From: Verrucomicrobiaceae bacterium
GTDB taxonomy: Bacteria; Verrucomicrobiota; Verrucomicrobiia; Verrucomicrobiales; Verrucomicrobiaceae
Reading direction: 5' to 3'
Assembly (NCBI GenBank): GCA_027490195.1
Contig: JAIXYN010000046.1
Span: 1 to 64,000 of the forward strand
Length of the DNA stretch: 64,000 nt
Under the pieces are notes generated by a model. The model ran no database searches, was not told the origin of the DNA, and saw nothing but the letters and a program-made list of their open reading frames with translations. Shown one piece after another: positions 34,897 through 44,125 of the stretch (position 1 is its first letter; each line of letters starts with the position of its first letter). The translations under genes and the position numbers were made by a program.

Positions 34897-37317
34897 ATGA
34901 ATCCCTTCGCCACCTTTTTTGTCGGTGCCTCCCTGTTGATGATGTTGCTCGTCTATGTCGGCACCGCCGTCCATACGACCAAGCGCCGCGTGGGCACGCT
35001 CCTCATCATTCTAACCGCCTTCGCAGCTATCTATACGATTGAGGCGATGAAACTCCAGCTGGGCATCGACCTTCAGGGCGGCAGCGAGTTCATCGTTCAG
35101 CTTGCTCCCGGCAAGAATGAAGACGGCACTCCCAAAGCAGTGACCAGCAGTGATGTGCAGCAGGCGATCGCGATTCTGGAAAGGCGTCTTAACCCAGACG
35201 CTTCGAAGGATCTGACCTTGCAGCCCGAAGGCACTGACCGGATCGTGATTCAGATGCCCGGCATTACCGAAGAGGAGATCAAAAATGTTCGGATAACCAT
35301 CCAAACCGTAGCCCACCTCGAGTTCCGCCGGGTTCACCCTGACAGCCAGGCCAAGCTGGAACAGATCAAAGCGCGCGGCGGCATCAAGGAGCCCGGCTGG
35401 ATCGAAATGCCCTACAGCACTCCCATCACCGCTAAAGATGGCACGGTCACCAACCGGTCCGAACTCGTCCGCGATTCGGCGGACATCGAAGGTAAATATG
35501 TCTCCAGCGCCTTCCGCACCGTCGATGCCGAAGGCAATAAAGTATCGCTGCAGTTCAACAGTGCCGGTGCCAAACTTTTTGATGATCTGGCCGCAATCCA
35601 TTTCCAGAAAGAAATGGCCATCATTGTGGACGGCCAAATTCACTCCGCGCCAAGCCTGCGGGCCAAGCAGTACGGTGGCAGGGCGGAAATCTCCGGCGGT
35701 GGCGGCAAGGGCTTTTCCCAGCAGGAGGCCGATTCCTTGGCCACTCTGCTGAGCAATCCGTTGCAGAATCCGATGAAGATCCTTTCCGAGAGCTCGGTGT
35801 CCTCGGCTTACGGCCAGTCTTCTATTGATCAGGGCAAATGGATCGGCGTCGCCGCTCTGCTCATCACCACCTGCTTCATGATGTTCATCTACCGTCTCGC
35901 CGGTCTTGTGGCGATTGTCGGCCTAGTCATCAACATTGCGATCCTGTTTGGTGCGATGGCCTTGTTTAGTTTCACCCTCACCATGCCCGGCATTGCCGGT
36001 GTCGTGCTGACGATCGGCATGGCCGTGGATGCGAACGTCCTCATCTATGAACGACTGCGCGAGGAAATGGAGGCGGGCAAAACCTTCGGTGCCGCGCTGG
36101 AAGCCGCTTATGACAAGGCTTTTTCTGCCATTGCCGACTCCAACATCACCACGCTCATCTCTGCACTGATTTTGTTCATCATCTCCGGCGGTCTGGTCAA
36201 AGGCTTCGCCGTCACGCTCATGATCGGTCTGATCTCCTCGATGGTTGGCGCGCTGATCGTCACCCGCGTGATCTTCATGTGGGTGGTAGATAAGAACATC
36301 CTGAAGAAAATTCACACGACGAAGATCATCCCAGACAAGGTTTTCGACATCCTGTCTTCGGCTCCGAAGTTCATCATCGCCTCACTCGTCGTGACAGCGA
36401 TCTCGTTTGGCACGCTGGCTTACAAGGGCAGTGCAGGTTTCGGCATCGACTTCCGTGGCGGCAGCCGCGTGGACGTGACGCTGGCCAAGGGCAAGGACAT
36501 TACCGACGACGAATTCGGCACCCTGTTCGCAGGACTCAAGCAGGATGACGGCAAGCCCCTCGGCAGCTTCTACATCCAGCGCAAAAGCGCCGGCGGAACA
36601 GAAAACCTGAGCATCCGCTGCGAAGAGAACAGCGGTGCGGTGATCCAGCATGCGATCACTGGCAAATGGAACAAAGACACCGTCGCCGGAACAAGCATCG
36701 CTACGGTGGGCTCCGTGATCGGCTCCGAACTCGCCAAGCAGTCCATGTGGGCCATGTTCGCCGCGCTGATCGCGATCTTCCTGTATTTGCTGATGCGCTA
36801 CGAGTTCGCCTTCGCCGTCGGTGCCATCGTCGCCCTGTTCCATGACGTGCTCATGGTTCCCGGCCTGTGCGTTTTGTTCGGCCAGGAACTCAGCATCATC
36901 CACGTCGGCGCGCTGCTCACCATCGCCGGTTACTCCATCAATGATACCATCGTGGTGTTCGACCGTATCCGTGAAACCATTCAAAAGGGCACGGGCGGCA
37001 GCATGCGCGACATGATGAACGAGGCCATCTGCAAGACCCTCTCACGTACACTCCTCACCGGCCCCACAGCCCTCGCGCCCATGATCGTGCTGCTTTTCCT
37101 CGGCAATCCTGCCATGCTTGAGTTCGCCATGCCGATCACCATCGGTGTGGTGCTCGGCACCTACTCCTCCATCTTCATCGCCTCCCCGCTGGTGCTGTGG
37201 TATGCGAAGAAAACCGGCACCAGCCTCAAGCGCCAGGTGCTTGATGCGCAGATCGAGCAGATGAAAGCCCAGCAGGCCGTCGCCGCTGCGGCGTTGGCTG
37301 CCGGTGGCAAGAAGTAA
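34897..37317 (+). CDS. secDF: Fused protein translocase subunit SecDF
   Basis: An 806-residue inner-membrane protein combining SecD and SecF, powered by the proton gradient to pull preproteins out of SecYEG. The SecD half opens with two hydrophobic segments and LGIDLQGGSEFIVQL, the P1 domain (DRIVIQMPGI), and TM4-6 with GMAVDANVLIYERLREE. The SecF half begins near FGIDFRGGSRVDVTLAKG and contains GYSINDTIVVFDRIRET. The conserved charged residues of both D4 motifs are visible. An extra N-terminal TM pair precedes the SecD core, giving an additional leading helix. A stem-loop terminator candidate follows at 37361. Confidence 0.96.
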   Translation: MNPFATFFVGASLLMMLLVYVGTAVHTTKRRVGTLLIILTAFAAIYTIEAMKLQLGIDLQGGSEFIVQLAPGKNEDGTPKAVTSSDVQQAIAILERRLNPDASKDLTLQPEGTDRIVIQMPGITEEEIKNVRITIQTVAHLEFRRVHPDSQAKLEQIKARGGIKEPGWIEMPYSTPITAKDGTVTNRSELVRDSADIEGKYVSSAFRTVDAEGNKVSLQFNSAGAKLFDDLAAIHFQKEMAIIVDGQIHSAPSLRAKQYGGRAEISGGGGKGFSQQEADSLATLLSNPLQNPMKILSESSVSSAYGQSSIDQGKWIGVAALLITTCFMMFIYRLAGLVAIVGLVINIAILFGAMALFSFTLTMPGIAGVVLTIGMAVDANVLIYERLREEMEAGKTFGAALEAAYDKAFSAIADSNITTLISALILFIISGGLVKGFAVTLMIGLISSMVGALIVTRVIFMWVVDKNILKKIHTTKIIPDKVFDILSSAPKFIIASLVVTAISFGTLAYKGSAGFGIDFRGGSRVDVTLAKGKDITDDEFGTLFAGLKQDDGKPLGSFYIQRKSAGGTENLSIRCEENSGAVIQHAITGKWNKDTVAGTSIATVGSVIGSELAKQSMWAMFAALIAIFLYLLMRYEFAFAVGAIVALFHDVLMVPGLCVLFGQELSIIHVGALLTIAGYSINDTIVVFDRIRETIQKGTGGSMRDMMNEAICKTLSRTLLTGPTALAPMIVLLFLGNPAMLEFAMPITIGVVLGTYSSIFIASPLVLWYAKKTGTSLKRQVLDAQIEQMKAQQAVAAAALAAGGKK

Positions 37318-37360
37318 CTGGGCATTCCTGGTTCTCGATTGCAGTTCCTCACAACTCATG

Positions 37361-37401
37361 GCCTGGCAGGCGTTCGCGCGTGCCAGGCCCAATTGTTTTA
37401 A
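37361..37401 (+). terminator. Probable terminator after secDF
   Basis: A perfect 8-bp stem (37361-37368 GCCTGGCA with 37381-37388 TGCCAGGC) lies 44 bases after the secDF stop, followed by a short T-rich stretch (GTTTTA). The T-tract is weak, so termination may be partial. Confidence 0.6.
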
Positions 37402-37662
37402 AGCGGTTCGCACAGGATTTTCGACGGCGGCGCATGCCACCACTCGTACCATCAGGAGTTGAAAAGGAGTCTTGATGCAGCCTCAAGCGGAGAGGCAGAG
37501 GTTTTTTCCAATGATCGAGGCATTCCACACCTGCAGACTATCTGTGCGACGGCCCGCATCCCCTGCCTCTCCACATGATGAGGACGGCGCACCTTTTTGA
37601 GCGCCCGGACGCTTGGCCCTCCGAACGTCCCCAGACTCGCTAACGACTGACAAATCGCGGCC
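37402..37662. other. Gene-free stretch
   Basis: Between the secDF terminator and the terminator of the L,D-transpeptidase I see no open frame with coding character, no RNA gene and no clear repeat. It contains a few short C-rich and T-rich tracts only. Confidence 0.5.
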
Positions 37663-37690
37663 AAAAAAAAGAAGCGGCCTTGCGGCCGCT
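37663..37690 (-). terminator. Rho-independent terminator of the L,D-transpeptidase gene
   Basis: Read leftward, AGCGGCC (37690-37684) pairs with GGCCGCT (37679-37673) around a 4-base loop, followed by TC and a run of eight T. This is a textbook intrinsic terminator 22 bases after the stop. Confidence 0.92.
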
Positions 37691-37712
37691 CCTCAATGAT
37701 TCAGTTGTTCGC

Positions 37713-38594
37713 CTAGTTATTCGACGGCGGCGGATTGGCCGGCTCAGCAGGTTTGACTTCGATAGGCGGTGTCGCTGGAGTGGGTGTGCCGGGAGGGGCT
37801 CCAAGCGGAGGAGTCGTGGCTGGAGGCGTAGTCACTCCCCCTTTCGGACCGTTGGGATCGTCAGGAGCCAGCGTCGTTGCCGACGTGGCTGCTGCTGCCG
37901 CTTCCCCGGCTTTCTTTTTCGCCGATGCAAGCTTCGCAGCATTGGCTTTCGCCTTTTCAGCGGATTGTTTGAGGTAGGTCTGATAATCGGGGCCGCTGCC
38001 CGTGATCGTCACCGGGGTGCCGACCGCCGTGTGTGCGAACAGAATCGGTGCCATCTTGGTGGGCAGGCGGATGCAGCCATGCGAAGCACGACGTCCGGGC
38101 CTTGGAATCGGCCCGATGTGCATGCCGACGCCGTCGCCGGTGAGGCGCATGAAGTAAGTCATCTTGGCTGCTTCAAAACGGCCGCCTTCAGGCAGCAGAT
38201 CCCGGCCTTGCTTGAAGTCCGAGTTCACCAGTTTGCCATCCTTGTCGAAGCCTTTACCGTAGAGGTTGGAGACCTTGTCCTTCACTTTTTCGAGGATCTT
38301 GAACTCGCCAGTGGGCGTTGGGAAGCTGGGGATGCCGCTGGCAAAGTAGGTCCAGCCAACGACCTCTCTGCCGTTGTACAACATGGCACGCTGCACATCC
38401 ACGTTGATGACCATGCTTGTGATGGGCTTGTTGCCGCCGGTCCATTCACCCGGGTACTTCCACACCTCTTTCACCGGTTCAGGTGGTGGTGCTGGTGGCT
38501 TTTTGCGGAAGAGCTGACAGGAGGCCAGCAACACCATGCTAGGAATAAGCACAGCACGCGTCAGAGTTAGGGATGTTTTTAAATTCACAGCCAC
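37713..38594 (-). CDS. L,D-transpeptidase lipoprotein (YkuD domain)
   Basis: A 293-residue lipoprotein: signal with lipobox LLASC (C26), then a Pro-rich spacer and a YkuD domain. The catalytic motif is H159-x-GPIPRPGRRASH172GC174IRL, with Cys174 as nucleophile. It cross-links meso-diaminopimelate residues or anchors proteins to peptidoglycan in the periplasm. After the catalytic domain come a coiled Lys/Ala-rich helix (QSAEKAKANAAKLASAKKKAGEAAAAA) and a 60-residue Pro/Thr/Gly tail, probably wall-spanning. A clear terminator follows the gene. Confidence 0.93.
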   Translation of the reverse strand: MAVNLKTSLTLTRAVLIPSMVLLASCQLFRKKPPAPPPEPVKEVWKYPGEWTGGNKPITSMVINVDVQRAMLYNGREVVGWTYFASGIPSFPTPTGEFKILEKVKDKVSNLYGKGFDKDGKLVNSDFKQGRDLLPEGGRFEAAKMTYFMRLTGDGVGMHIGPIPRPGRRASHGCIRLPTKMAPILFAHTAVGTPVTITGSGPDYQTYLKQSAEKAKANAAKLASAKKKAGEAAAAATSATTLAPDDPNGPKGGVTTPPATTPPLGAPPGTPTPATPPIEVKPAEPANPPPSNN

Positions 38595-38646
38595 CGATAC
38601 TAAGGGGACAGCCTCCCGCCCTCAAGTACCAGCGGAAACAATATTT

Positions 38647-39300
38647 TCAGGAAAGATCGAACAATTCCTCAGGGCGCGAAATGAGCAGGTCCGCCCCGCA
38701 CTCGGTCAGCTCTGCTTCGCTGCGAAATCCCCACCGCACACCCACGGCGCGCATGCCGCTGTTCTTCGCAAACTGCATGTCGATGCCCGAATCTCCCACG
38801 TAGGCCATCTCATTTGTCTGCAAACCTAGGAAGGCTGCCATCTCATGCGCGCCGGCTGCATCCGGTTTGCGCGGCACCTCGGCGCGCTGGCCTAGGATGT
38901 GGTCAAACACCTTAGTTCCAAAGAAATGCTCCGTCATCGGCACGGTGAAGCGATGTGCTTTGTTCGAAATCACGGCGAGTTTCAGCCCTCGGCGCTGCAG
39001 TTCTGCCAGCATCTCAACAATGCCCTCGTAGGGCCGGGTCTCTGCCTGCCAGAGCAGGTCGTACTGCGCCCGATATTCCTCGGTGCATATCTTGATCAGT
39101 TCGTCGCTGCGCACCGCCTCCGGCAGCGCACGCTCCACGAGCTTTTCCATGCCATCTCCCACCATCTGCTTAAACACTTCTTTCTCGCAGCGCGGATAGC
39201 CCCGCGCATCCAGCATCCTGTTGATCGACTCGGCGATGTCTGCAAGCGAGTCGATCAGAGTGCCGTCGAGGTCGAAAATGAAAGCTTTGAGGGTGGGCAT
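38647..39300 (-). CDS. HAD-family phosphoglycolate phosphatase-like hydrolase
   Basis: A 217-residue HAD phosphatase: motif I DLDGTLIDSL, motif II VISNK, motif III via RKPDAAG, motif IV YVGDSGIDMQFAKNSGM. An alpha-helical C1 cap (SINRMLDARGYPRCEKEVFKQMVGDGMEKLVERALP) is present, as in phosphoglycolate phosphatase (Gph). Dephosphorylation of 2-phosphoglycolate or a similar small phosphoester is likely. Start at MPTLKAF. It is divergent from hisK, 69 bases apart. Confidence 0.9.
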   Translation of the reverse strand: MPTLKAFIFDLDGTLIDSLADIAESINRMLDARGYPRCEKEVFKQMVGDGMEKLVERALPEAVRSDELIKICTEEYRAQYDLLWQAETRPYEGIVEMLAELQRRGLKLAVISNKAHRFTVPMTEHFFGTKVFDHILGQRAEVPRKPDAAGAHEMAAFLGLQTNEMAYVGDSGIDMQFAKNSGMRAVGVRWGFRSEAELTECGADLLISRPEELFDLS

Positions 39301-39369
39301 GAATCCTTCATGCCGCGAAATGTCGCTGCGATCAACTTGCCAGAGCGCCCAATGCAGCGAAAAAGCCAC

Positions 39370-40182
39370 ATGCTCACCGACTACCACACGCACACGCCGC
39401 TTTGCCTGCATGCCGAGGGGAATCCCGTCGATTACGCACGGCATGCGCAGAGCATCGGCCTCGCTGAGATCGGCCTGTCGGATCACAACCCGATGCCGGA
39501 GAAGTTCGACGACTGGCGCATGCTGCGCTCGGACCTGCCGCGCTACTTTGAGCTGGTGAATGAGGCGCGTGAGGCGCTGCCGGGTTTCCCCATCCGCCTC
39601 GCGCTAGAATGCGACCACATCGAAGGATATCAAAAGTGGATCGATGAGACGGCGGGCATGGCGGAATGGGACTACCTCATCGGCAGCGTGCATTACATCC
39701 ATGATGGCATCGCGGTGGATGATCCGAAGCATGTCTCGCGCTGGAAAACGGCCTCCGATATCGAGCACATGTGGGGCATGTACTGGAAGCTCTATGAGCA
39801 GATGATTCGAACCAAGCAGTTCGATTTCCACGCGCATCCCGACCTGGCCAAGCGCTTCGGACTGCGGCCTGAGGGTGATCTGCGGCCTTACTACGAGCCG
39901 GTGATCCAGGCGCTCGTGGACACCAACGGCATCCTCGAAGTCAGCACCGCCGGCCTGCGCAAGGATGTGCGCGAGATCTACCCTGCGCGCGAGATGCTGG
40001 AGATGGCTTTTGCAGCGCAGGTGCCCATCGTGATCAATTCTGATGCGCATCTGCCCACGGATGTCGGTGTGGATTTCAACAAGGCGCTCGATCTCGTGCG
40101 CAGCGTTGGGTACACGACCACGGTGCGGTTTGAACAACGCCAGAGGAAGGTGGTCCCACTACCGGAGGCATGGCCGCTATGA
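39370..40182 (+). CDS. hisK: Histidinol-phosphatase, PHP type
   Basis: A 270-residue PHP-domain phosphoesterase of the HisK/HisJ type. Metal-binding motifs: MLTDYHTHTPLCLHAEG, IGLSDHNPMP, LECDHIEGY, IGSVHYI, FDFHAHPDLAKRFG and INSDAHLPTDVG. It removes phosphate from histidinol phosphate, the penultimate step of histidine synthesis. I start at the ATG that places DYHTHT at residue 4, as is usual; an in-frame ATG 18 bases upstream is possible. The stop overlaps folP as ATGA. No other his genes are near. Confidence 0.88.
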   Translation: MLTDYHTHTPLCLHAEGNPVDYARHAQSIGLAEIGLSDHNPMPEKFDDWRMLRSDLPRYFELVNEAREALPGFPIRLALECDHIEGYQKWIDETAGMAEWDYLIGSVHYIHDGIAVDDPKHVSRWKTASDIEHMWGMYWKLYEQMIRTKQFDFHAHPDLAKRFGLRPEGDLRPYYEPVIQALVDTNGILEVSTAGLRKDVREIYPAREMLEMAFAAQVPIVINSDAHLPTDVGVDFNKALDLVRSVGYTTTVRFEQRQRKVVPLPEAWPL

Positions 40183-41021
40183 TCTGGCAGGCGCGACAGC
40201 ACCGCATCGAATTTCCCCGCCGTCCGCTGGTGATGGGGATCGTGAACATCAATGACGACTCATTCTGCGGCGACGGCACGCTGGATCCCGGCAAGGCGCT
40301 GGCCCAGGCGAAGCAGCAGCTTCAGGATGGAGCGGACATCATCGACATCGGCGCTGAAAGCGCACGGACGAATCGCGAGGCGATAAGCATAACCGAGGAG
40401 ATCGACCGCCTGCTGCCGTTTCTCGAAAAGTGGCCGGAGCTCAGTTCCCGCTTCCATGCCCCGCTGCTTTCCATCAACACCTGGCGCAGCGATGTCATCG
40501 CGGAAGTGCTGCCCCATGGCGGAGACCTCATCAACGATATCAGCGGCCTGCCGGATGCTTTCAATGCGAAGCTTTGCGCGGAGCACAATGCAGGACTGCT
40601 CATCATGCACAGCGTCGGCCAACCAAAAGTGCCGCATACGCATGTGAAGTATGACAGCATCATGGACACGCTGGACCACTTCTTCACGCAGCGCCTCGTG
40701 CTGGCGGAGAGCGTCGGGCTGCCGCGTGAAAACATCGTGCTCGATCCAGGCATCGACTTCGCCAAGCAGAAAGACGACAACCTGACGATCTATCGTGAGA
40801 TGCAGCGTCTCCACCGCTTCGGGCGGCCGATCCTGCTCCCTGTGTCACGCAAGACGGTCATCGGCGATGTGCTTGGAATCCCCGCCTTGGAGCGCGATGC
40901 GGGAACCCAGGCCTGCATCGCCGCAGGCATGCACCGAGGTGCGCAGATCTTCCGTGTTCACCATGTCAAAGCTGCGGTGCAGACGGTGAAGATGCTCTGG
41001 GCGGTCGAGGACAGCCGCTGA
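40179..41021 (+). CDS. folP: Dihydropteroate synthase
   Basis: Condenses dihydropterin pyrophosphate with p-aminobenzoate in folate synthesis. The 280-residue TIM barrel shows LVMGIVNINDDSFCGDG, ADIIDIGAESART (phosphate/pterin loop), LLSINTWRSDVIAEVL (family: SIDTYR/KP), INDISGL, DPGIDFAKQKDDN and PVSRKTVIG. Substitutions such as S-I-N-T-W in place of S-I-D-T make it a divergent member; a folate-independent pterin-binding role is possible. The start is the ATG overlapping the hisK stop; one nine bases upstream is possible. Confidence 0.88.
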   Translation: MIWQARQHRIEFPRRPLVMGIVNINDDSFCGDGTLDPGKALAQAKQQLQDGADIIDIGAESARTNREAISITEEIDRLLPFLEKWPELSSRFHAPLLSINTWRSDVIAEVLPHGGDLINDISGLPDAFNAKLCAEHNAGLLIMHSVGQPKVPHTHVKYDSIMDTLDHFFTQRLVLAESVGLPRENIVLDPGIDFAKQKDDNLTIYREMQRLHRFGRPILLPVSRKTVIGDVLGIPALERDAGTQACIAAGMHRGAQIFRVHHVKAAVQTVKMLWAVEDSR

Positions 41022-41226
41022 CGTACGTTGGATGTGTTTGGCGCGCTGCGATTTTGCATCACCCACCATCCTCTCCACCAAACCGCCCGACTCTGAAGGC
41101 ACCGCGCCATGCGGCGTTTCCATGAGTACATAAATGGGCGGGCTATCGCCACACCCATCTACGACGACAGAAAACCCATCAGCTTTGGGGGCCTAATTCA
41201 AGAACAAGTCTGATGAGGACCATTGA

Positions 41227-43119
41227 TCAGGCAGCGCCTTCTTGCTTGGCAGGCTCTTCCACCGAGGATTCTGCCAGGGCGGTTTCAGCCTCTTCTGCCA
41301 GCTCAGCTTCAGCCATGGACTCTTCCACCGGGGCTTCTGTCAGTTCTGGTTCAGTAGCTTTAGCAGCTTCCTGTGAAGGAGCTTCTTCAACAGGGGCTTC
41401 AGCGGCAGGTTCTTCCTCAGAGGAACCCGCGAGGGCAGTTTCGGCCTGCTCTGCCAGTTCAGCTTCCGCCATGGATTCTTCCACGGGGGCTTCTGTCAGT
41501 GAAGGTTCAGATGCTTCAGCAGTTGTTTCGGCGGCAGCTTCTGCGTCAGGGGCAGCGGCTTTCGCAGGTGTCTTGGCTGCGGCAGCTTCCTTCTTGGCAG
41601 CAGCCGGTTCACCCTGCACACCAAGGAAGACCATGCCGTCGCTGTATTCGATGACGTAGCCTTCGTTGGCGAGCCAGCGGATGTCCTTGATGACGGCAAT
41701 CTGTTCTTCCGTAGGTTGCTTCGGCGCATCCGAGGCGGTGCCAGCGGGGGCTTCCGGTGAGGGCACAATCGACTCCACCAGCTTCTGCATGGGCATGCCG
41801 TTGTTGGCCTTGAGCTTTTCCACGACCTGCGCGAGGCGGTCTGAGAAGACCATGCTGGACTCGATGGCGCGTGGCTTGACGCGGCAGACGAACTGCTTGC
41901 CTGCGCGGCGTTTGAAAAGTTTCATGCCACGGCGTTCCAGACCGGCACCGAGCTTCTGCGAGATTTCAAACAGGTGCTTCCGCGCCGCTTCCACGGACTG
42001 GCGCATCATGATGAAAAAGATATGCGCGAGCTTCTGCTTGTCGATGTTGCCCGGCACGGTGGCGTCACGGACTTCGATGACGGCGTCGTTGCCAAAGGTG
42101 CGGCGGAAATGCGCCTCCATGTCGGCACGCGAGCTGAGAGAGAGCGGCTCGGCGCCCTCGGGCACTTCACCCTTCAGGCACACCCAGCGGCGGCCCTTGC
42201 TCATGTTTTCCTTCCACTTCGCGACGAGCTCCGGATTGGACTCCACACGGATGCGGCGTTTGAAATCCTCGATCGGCATGTTCGAGAAGCGCTCACGATG
42301 CAACCTGATGACACCGGTTTGATAGCTGTGATGGCTGGGAGGAGCGATGAGCTCGCCGCTCATGCCACAGACAGCCACCGAGGCAAACTCGCCCTTTGGT
42401 GCTTCGAGTTCGATCTCTTCCGCCCGATAAAACTCATCCAGGGCTGCACTGCGCAGCACATGCGTGAGCGCTTCATCGCGTGAGAGGAAGAGGCTGCCGT
42501 CCGCAGGCACATGGTAGAAGCCTGTGGGACGTTCTTCGGCGCAGCGGAAACGAACCATGAAGCGGTCACCGCCTGCCAGCACGAGACGCGAGGCATCAAA
42601 CATGCTGAACGCATGACCGGTCTGGCGCACATGCGCGGCCAGTGCATCCACCGCCTTGTCTTCAGGGAAGATGATGATCTGCACATCCTTCGGGATCTCA
42701 ACCCACTCACGCTGTGGCGGGCCTGCGCGATCACGATCACCAAAACGGCGCGGTGGACCACGGCGGTCATCACCAGTGCCATCGCGGCGTGGCGGGCCGC
42801 CTTGTCCTTGACCACTAGGACGGAATCCGCCACCAGGACCATCACGACGAGGAGGTGGGCCACCGCCAGGGCCATCACGGCGCGGAGGCGGACCTCGGCG
42901 ATCATCACGACCGCCAAATCCACCACCACCACCACCGCCACGGCGGTCATCACGACCACCGCGCTGCGGCCGGTCTTCGGAATCGGCATAGCGTTGTTTG
43001 ATTTTGTCTTCCTTGCCGAACTCGCCTACCCACGCAGGCATCAGTTTCAAATCGGAAAGGTCAACCAGGCCACTTGGTTTGGTAGGCTGGTTGTCGGTGC
43101 TGGCTTCGGGTTCGGTCAT
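41227..43119 (-). CDS. RGG-rich, acidic-tailed protein of unknown function
   Basis: A 630-residue cytoplasmic protein with an unusual layout. Residues 50-135 are a low-complexity Arg/Gly/Asp/Pro tract with RGG and DRRGPP repeats, resembling RNA-binding or phase-separating proteins. Residues 140-460 form a globular region (VEIPKDVQIIIFPEDKAVDALAAHVRQTGHAFSMFDASRLVLAGGDRFMVRFRCAEE). Residues 470-502 look like a small winged-helix segment (EEQIAVIKDIRWLANEGYVIEYSDG). The tail is Ala/Glu-rich, with two near-identical 34-residue repeats at 538-571 and 590-623. I do not recognise the core. RNA or ribosome association is a guess from the RGG tract. It is divergent from psd. Confidence 0.75.
   Translation of the reverse strand: MTEPEASTDNQPTKPSGLVDLSDLKLMPAWVGEFGKEDKIKQRYADSEDRPQRGGRDDRRGGGGGGGFGGRDDRRGPPPRRDGPGGGPPPRRDGPGGGFRPSGQGQGGPPRRDGTGDDRRGPPRRFGDRDRAGPPQREWVEIPKDVQIIIFPEDKAVDALAAHVRQTGHAFSMFDASRLVLAGGDRFMVRFRCAEERPTGFYHVPADGSLFLSRDEALTHVLRSAALDEFYRAEEIELEAPKGEFASVAVCGMSGELIAPPSHHSYQTGVIRLHRERFSNMPIEDFKRRIRVESNPELVAKWKENMSKGRRWVCLKGEVPEGAEPLSLSSRADMEAHFRRTFGNDAVIEVRDATVPGNIDKQKLAHIFFIMMRQSVEAARKHLFEISQKLGAGLERRGMKLFKRRAGKQFVCRVKPRAIESSMVFSDRLAQVVEKLKANNGMPMQKLVESIVPSPEAPAGTASDAPKQPTEEQIAVIKDIRWLANEGYVIEYSDGMVFLGVQGEPAAAKKEAAAAKTPAKAAAPDAEAAAETTAEASEPSLTEAPVEESMAEAELAEQAETALAGSSEEEPAAEAPVEEAPSQEAAKATEPELTEAPVEESMAEAELAEEAETALAESSVEEPAKQEGAA
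41251..41508 (-). repeat. Two in-frame 102-bp repeats in the acidic tail
   Basis: The segments 41407-41508 and 41251-41352 encode the same 34-residue unit (EPxLTEAPVEESMAEAELAExAETALAxSSxEEP), separated by 54 bases of related Ala/Glu-rich code. A recent internal duplication is likely. Confidence 0.8.
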
Positions 43120-43222
43120 ACTTTTCAGGCTGGAAGGGGCCGCGACTATGCCTCGAATCAGCTTTGTCGCCAGTTTTGTTCGTGTGGCGTTTTCTTGGCA
43201 AGGCATTATGTGAACAAGTCCC

Positions 43223-44125
43223 ATGCCAGCAGCACCCATCAATTTTTTCAACCGCCCCTCCCATCGGACCGAAACGGAGGCGGTTTATGGCGAGGGTTTT
43301 CTGCGCTTCACCTACGAGAGCCCGCTGGGTGCCCTGCCGCTGCATGCACTGGTAAAGCGGGCAGCTTTTTCTAGCTGGTATGGCCGCCGCATGGACTCCC
43401 CGGCCAGCCGGGCCAAAATCGCCCCTTTCCTGGCCACCTACGGGGTGGATATCAGCGAATTTGCCGATGCGCCGGACTCCTTCCGCACCTTCAACGAGTT
43501 TTTTTATCGCAAACTTAAGCCTCAAGCACGGCCCATTACCCCGGGGGAGGACGTCATCACCCTGCCTGCGGACGGCCGCCATCTCGTGCTGCCTGACATC
43601 GCCCATTGTGCTGATTTTTTCATCAAAGGCACTCGCTTCAATCTCGCTGCCCTGCTGCGCGATGTCACCCTCGCCGAACGCTTTGCCCACGGCAGCATGC
43701 TGATTTCCCGCCTGTGCCCGGTGGATTACCACCGTTTTCATTTCCCCTGCACCGGCACTCCCGGAGCCCCCCGCCTCATCAATGGCCCGCTTTATTCGGT
43801 GAGTCCCATCGCCCTGCGCCGCCGGGCCAGCATTCACTGGGAAAATAAACGTGAGGTCACCCTCCTGCGCACCCAGAACCTCGGCGATGTGCTGCTGCTT
43901 GAAGTCGGCGCAACGTGCGTGGGCTCCATCGTGCAAACCTACACGCAGGGTGCTGCGGTCGAAAAAGGGGCTGAAAAAGGCTACTTTCGCTTCGGCGGCT
44001 CCTGCTTCATCACAATCTTTGAGCCGGGTAAAATCCAGTTTTCGGACGATTTGATCGAAAACAGCCGGGCAGGTCGCGAAGTGTATGCTCGCATGGGCGA
44101 TGTCGCGGCTCACGCCCTCGGGTGA
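43223..44125 (+). CDS. psd: Phosphatidylserine decarboxylase proenzyme
   Basis: Makes phosphatidylethanolamine from phosphatidylserine. The 300-residue proenzyme carries the Asp-His-Ser triad in usual positions: D117 in LPADGRH, H170 in PVDYHRFHFP, and Ser260 in GYFRFGGSCFITIF. Self-cleavage at Gly259-Ser260 would give the pyruvoyl prosthetic group. NEFFYRKLKPQARP and GATCVGSIVQTYTQGAAVEKGAEKG complete the family match. There is no obvious membrane anchor. It overlaps the convergent xer gene by 16 bases. Confidence 0.95.
   Translation: MPAAPINFFNRPSHRTETEAVYGEGFLRFTYESPLGALPLHALVKRAAFSSWYGRRMDSPASRAKIAPFLATYGVDISEFADAPDSFRTFNEFFYRKLKPQARPITPGEDVITLPADGRHLVLPDIAHCADFFIKGTRFNLAALLRDVTLAERFAHGSMLISRLCPVDYHRFHFPCTGTPGAPRLINGPLYSVSPIALRRRASIHWENKREVTLLRTQNLGDVLLLEVGATCVGSIVQTYTQGAAVEKGAEKGYFRFGGSCFITIFEPGKIQFSDDLIENSRAGREVYARMGDVAAHALG

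Noticed and set aside
37452..37664. A 70-codon leftward frame after the L,D-transpeptidase gene
   Set aside because: It lies beyond a strong terminator and has no recognisable features.
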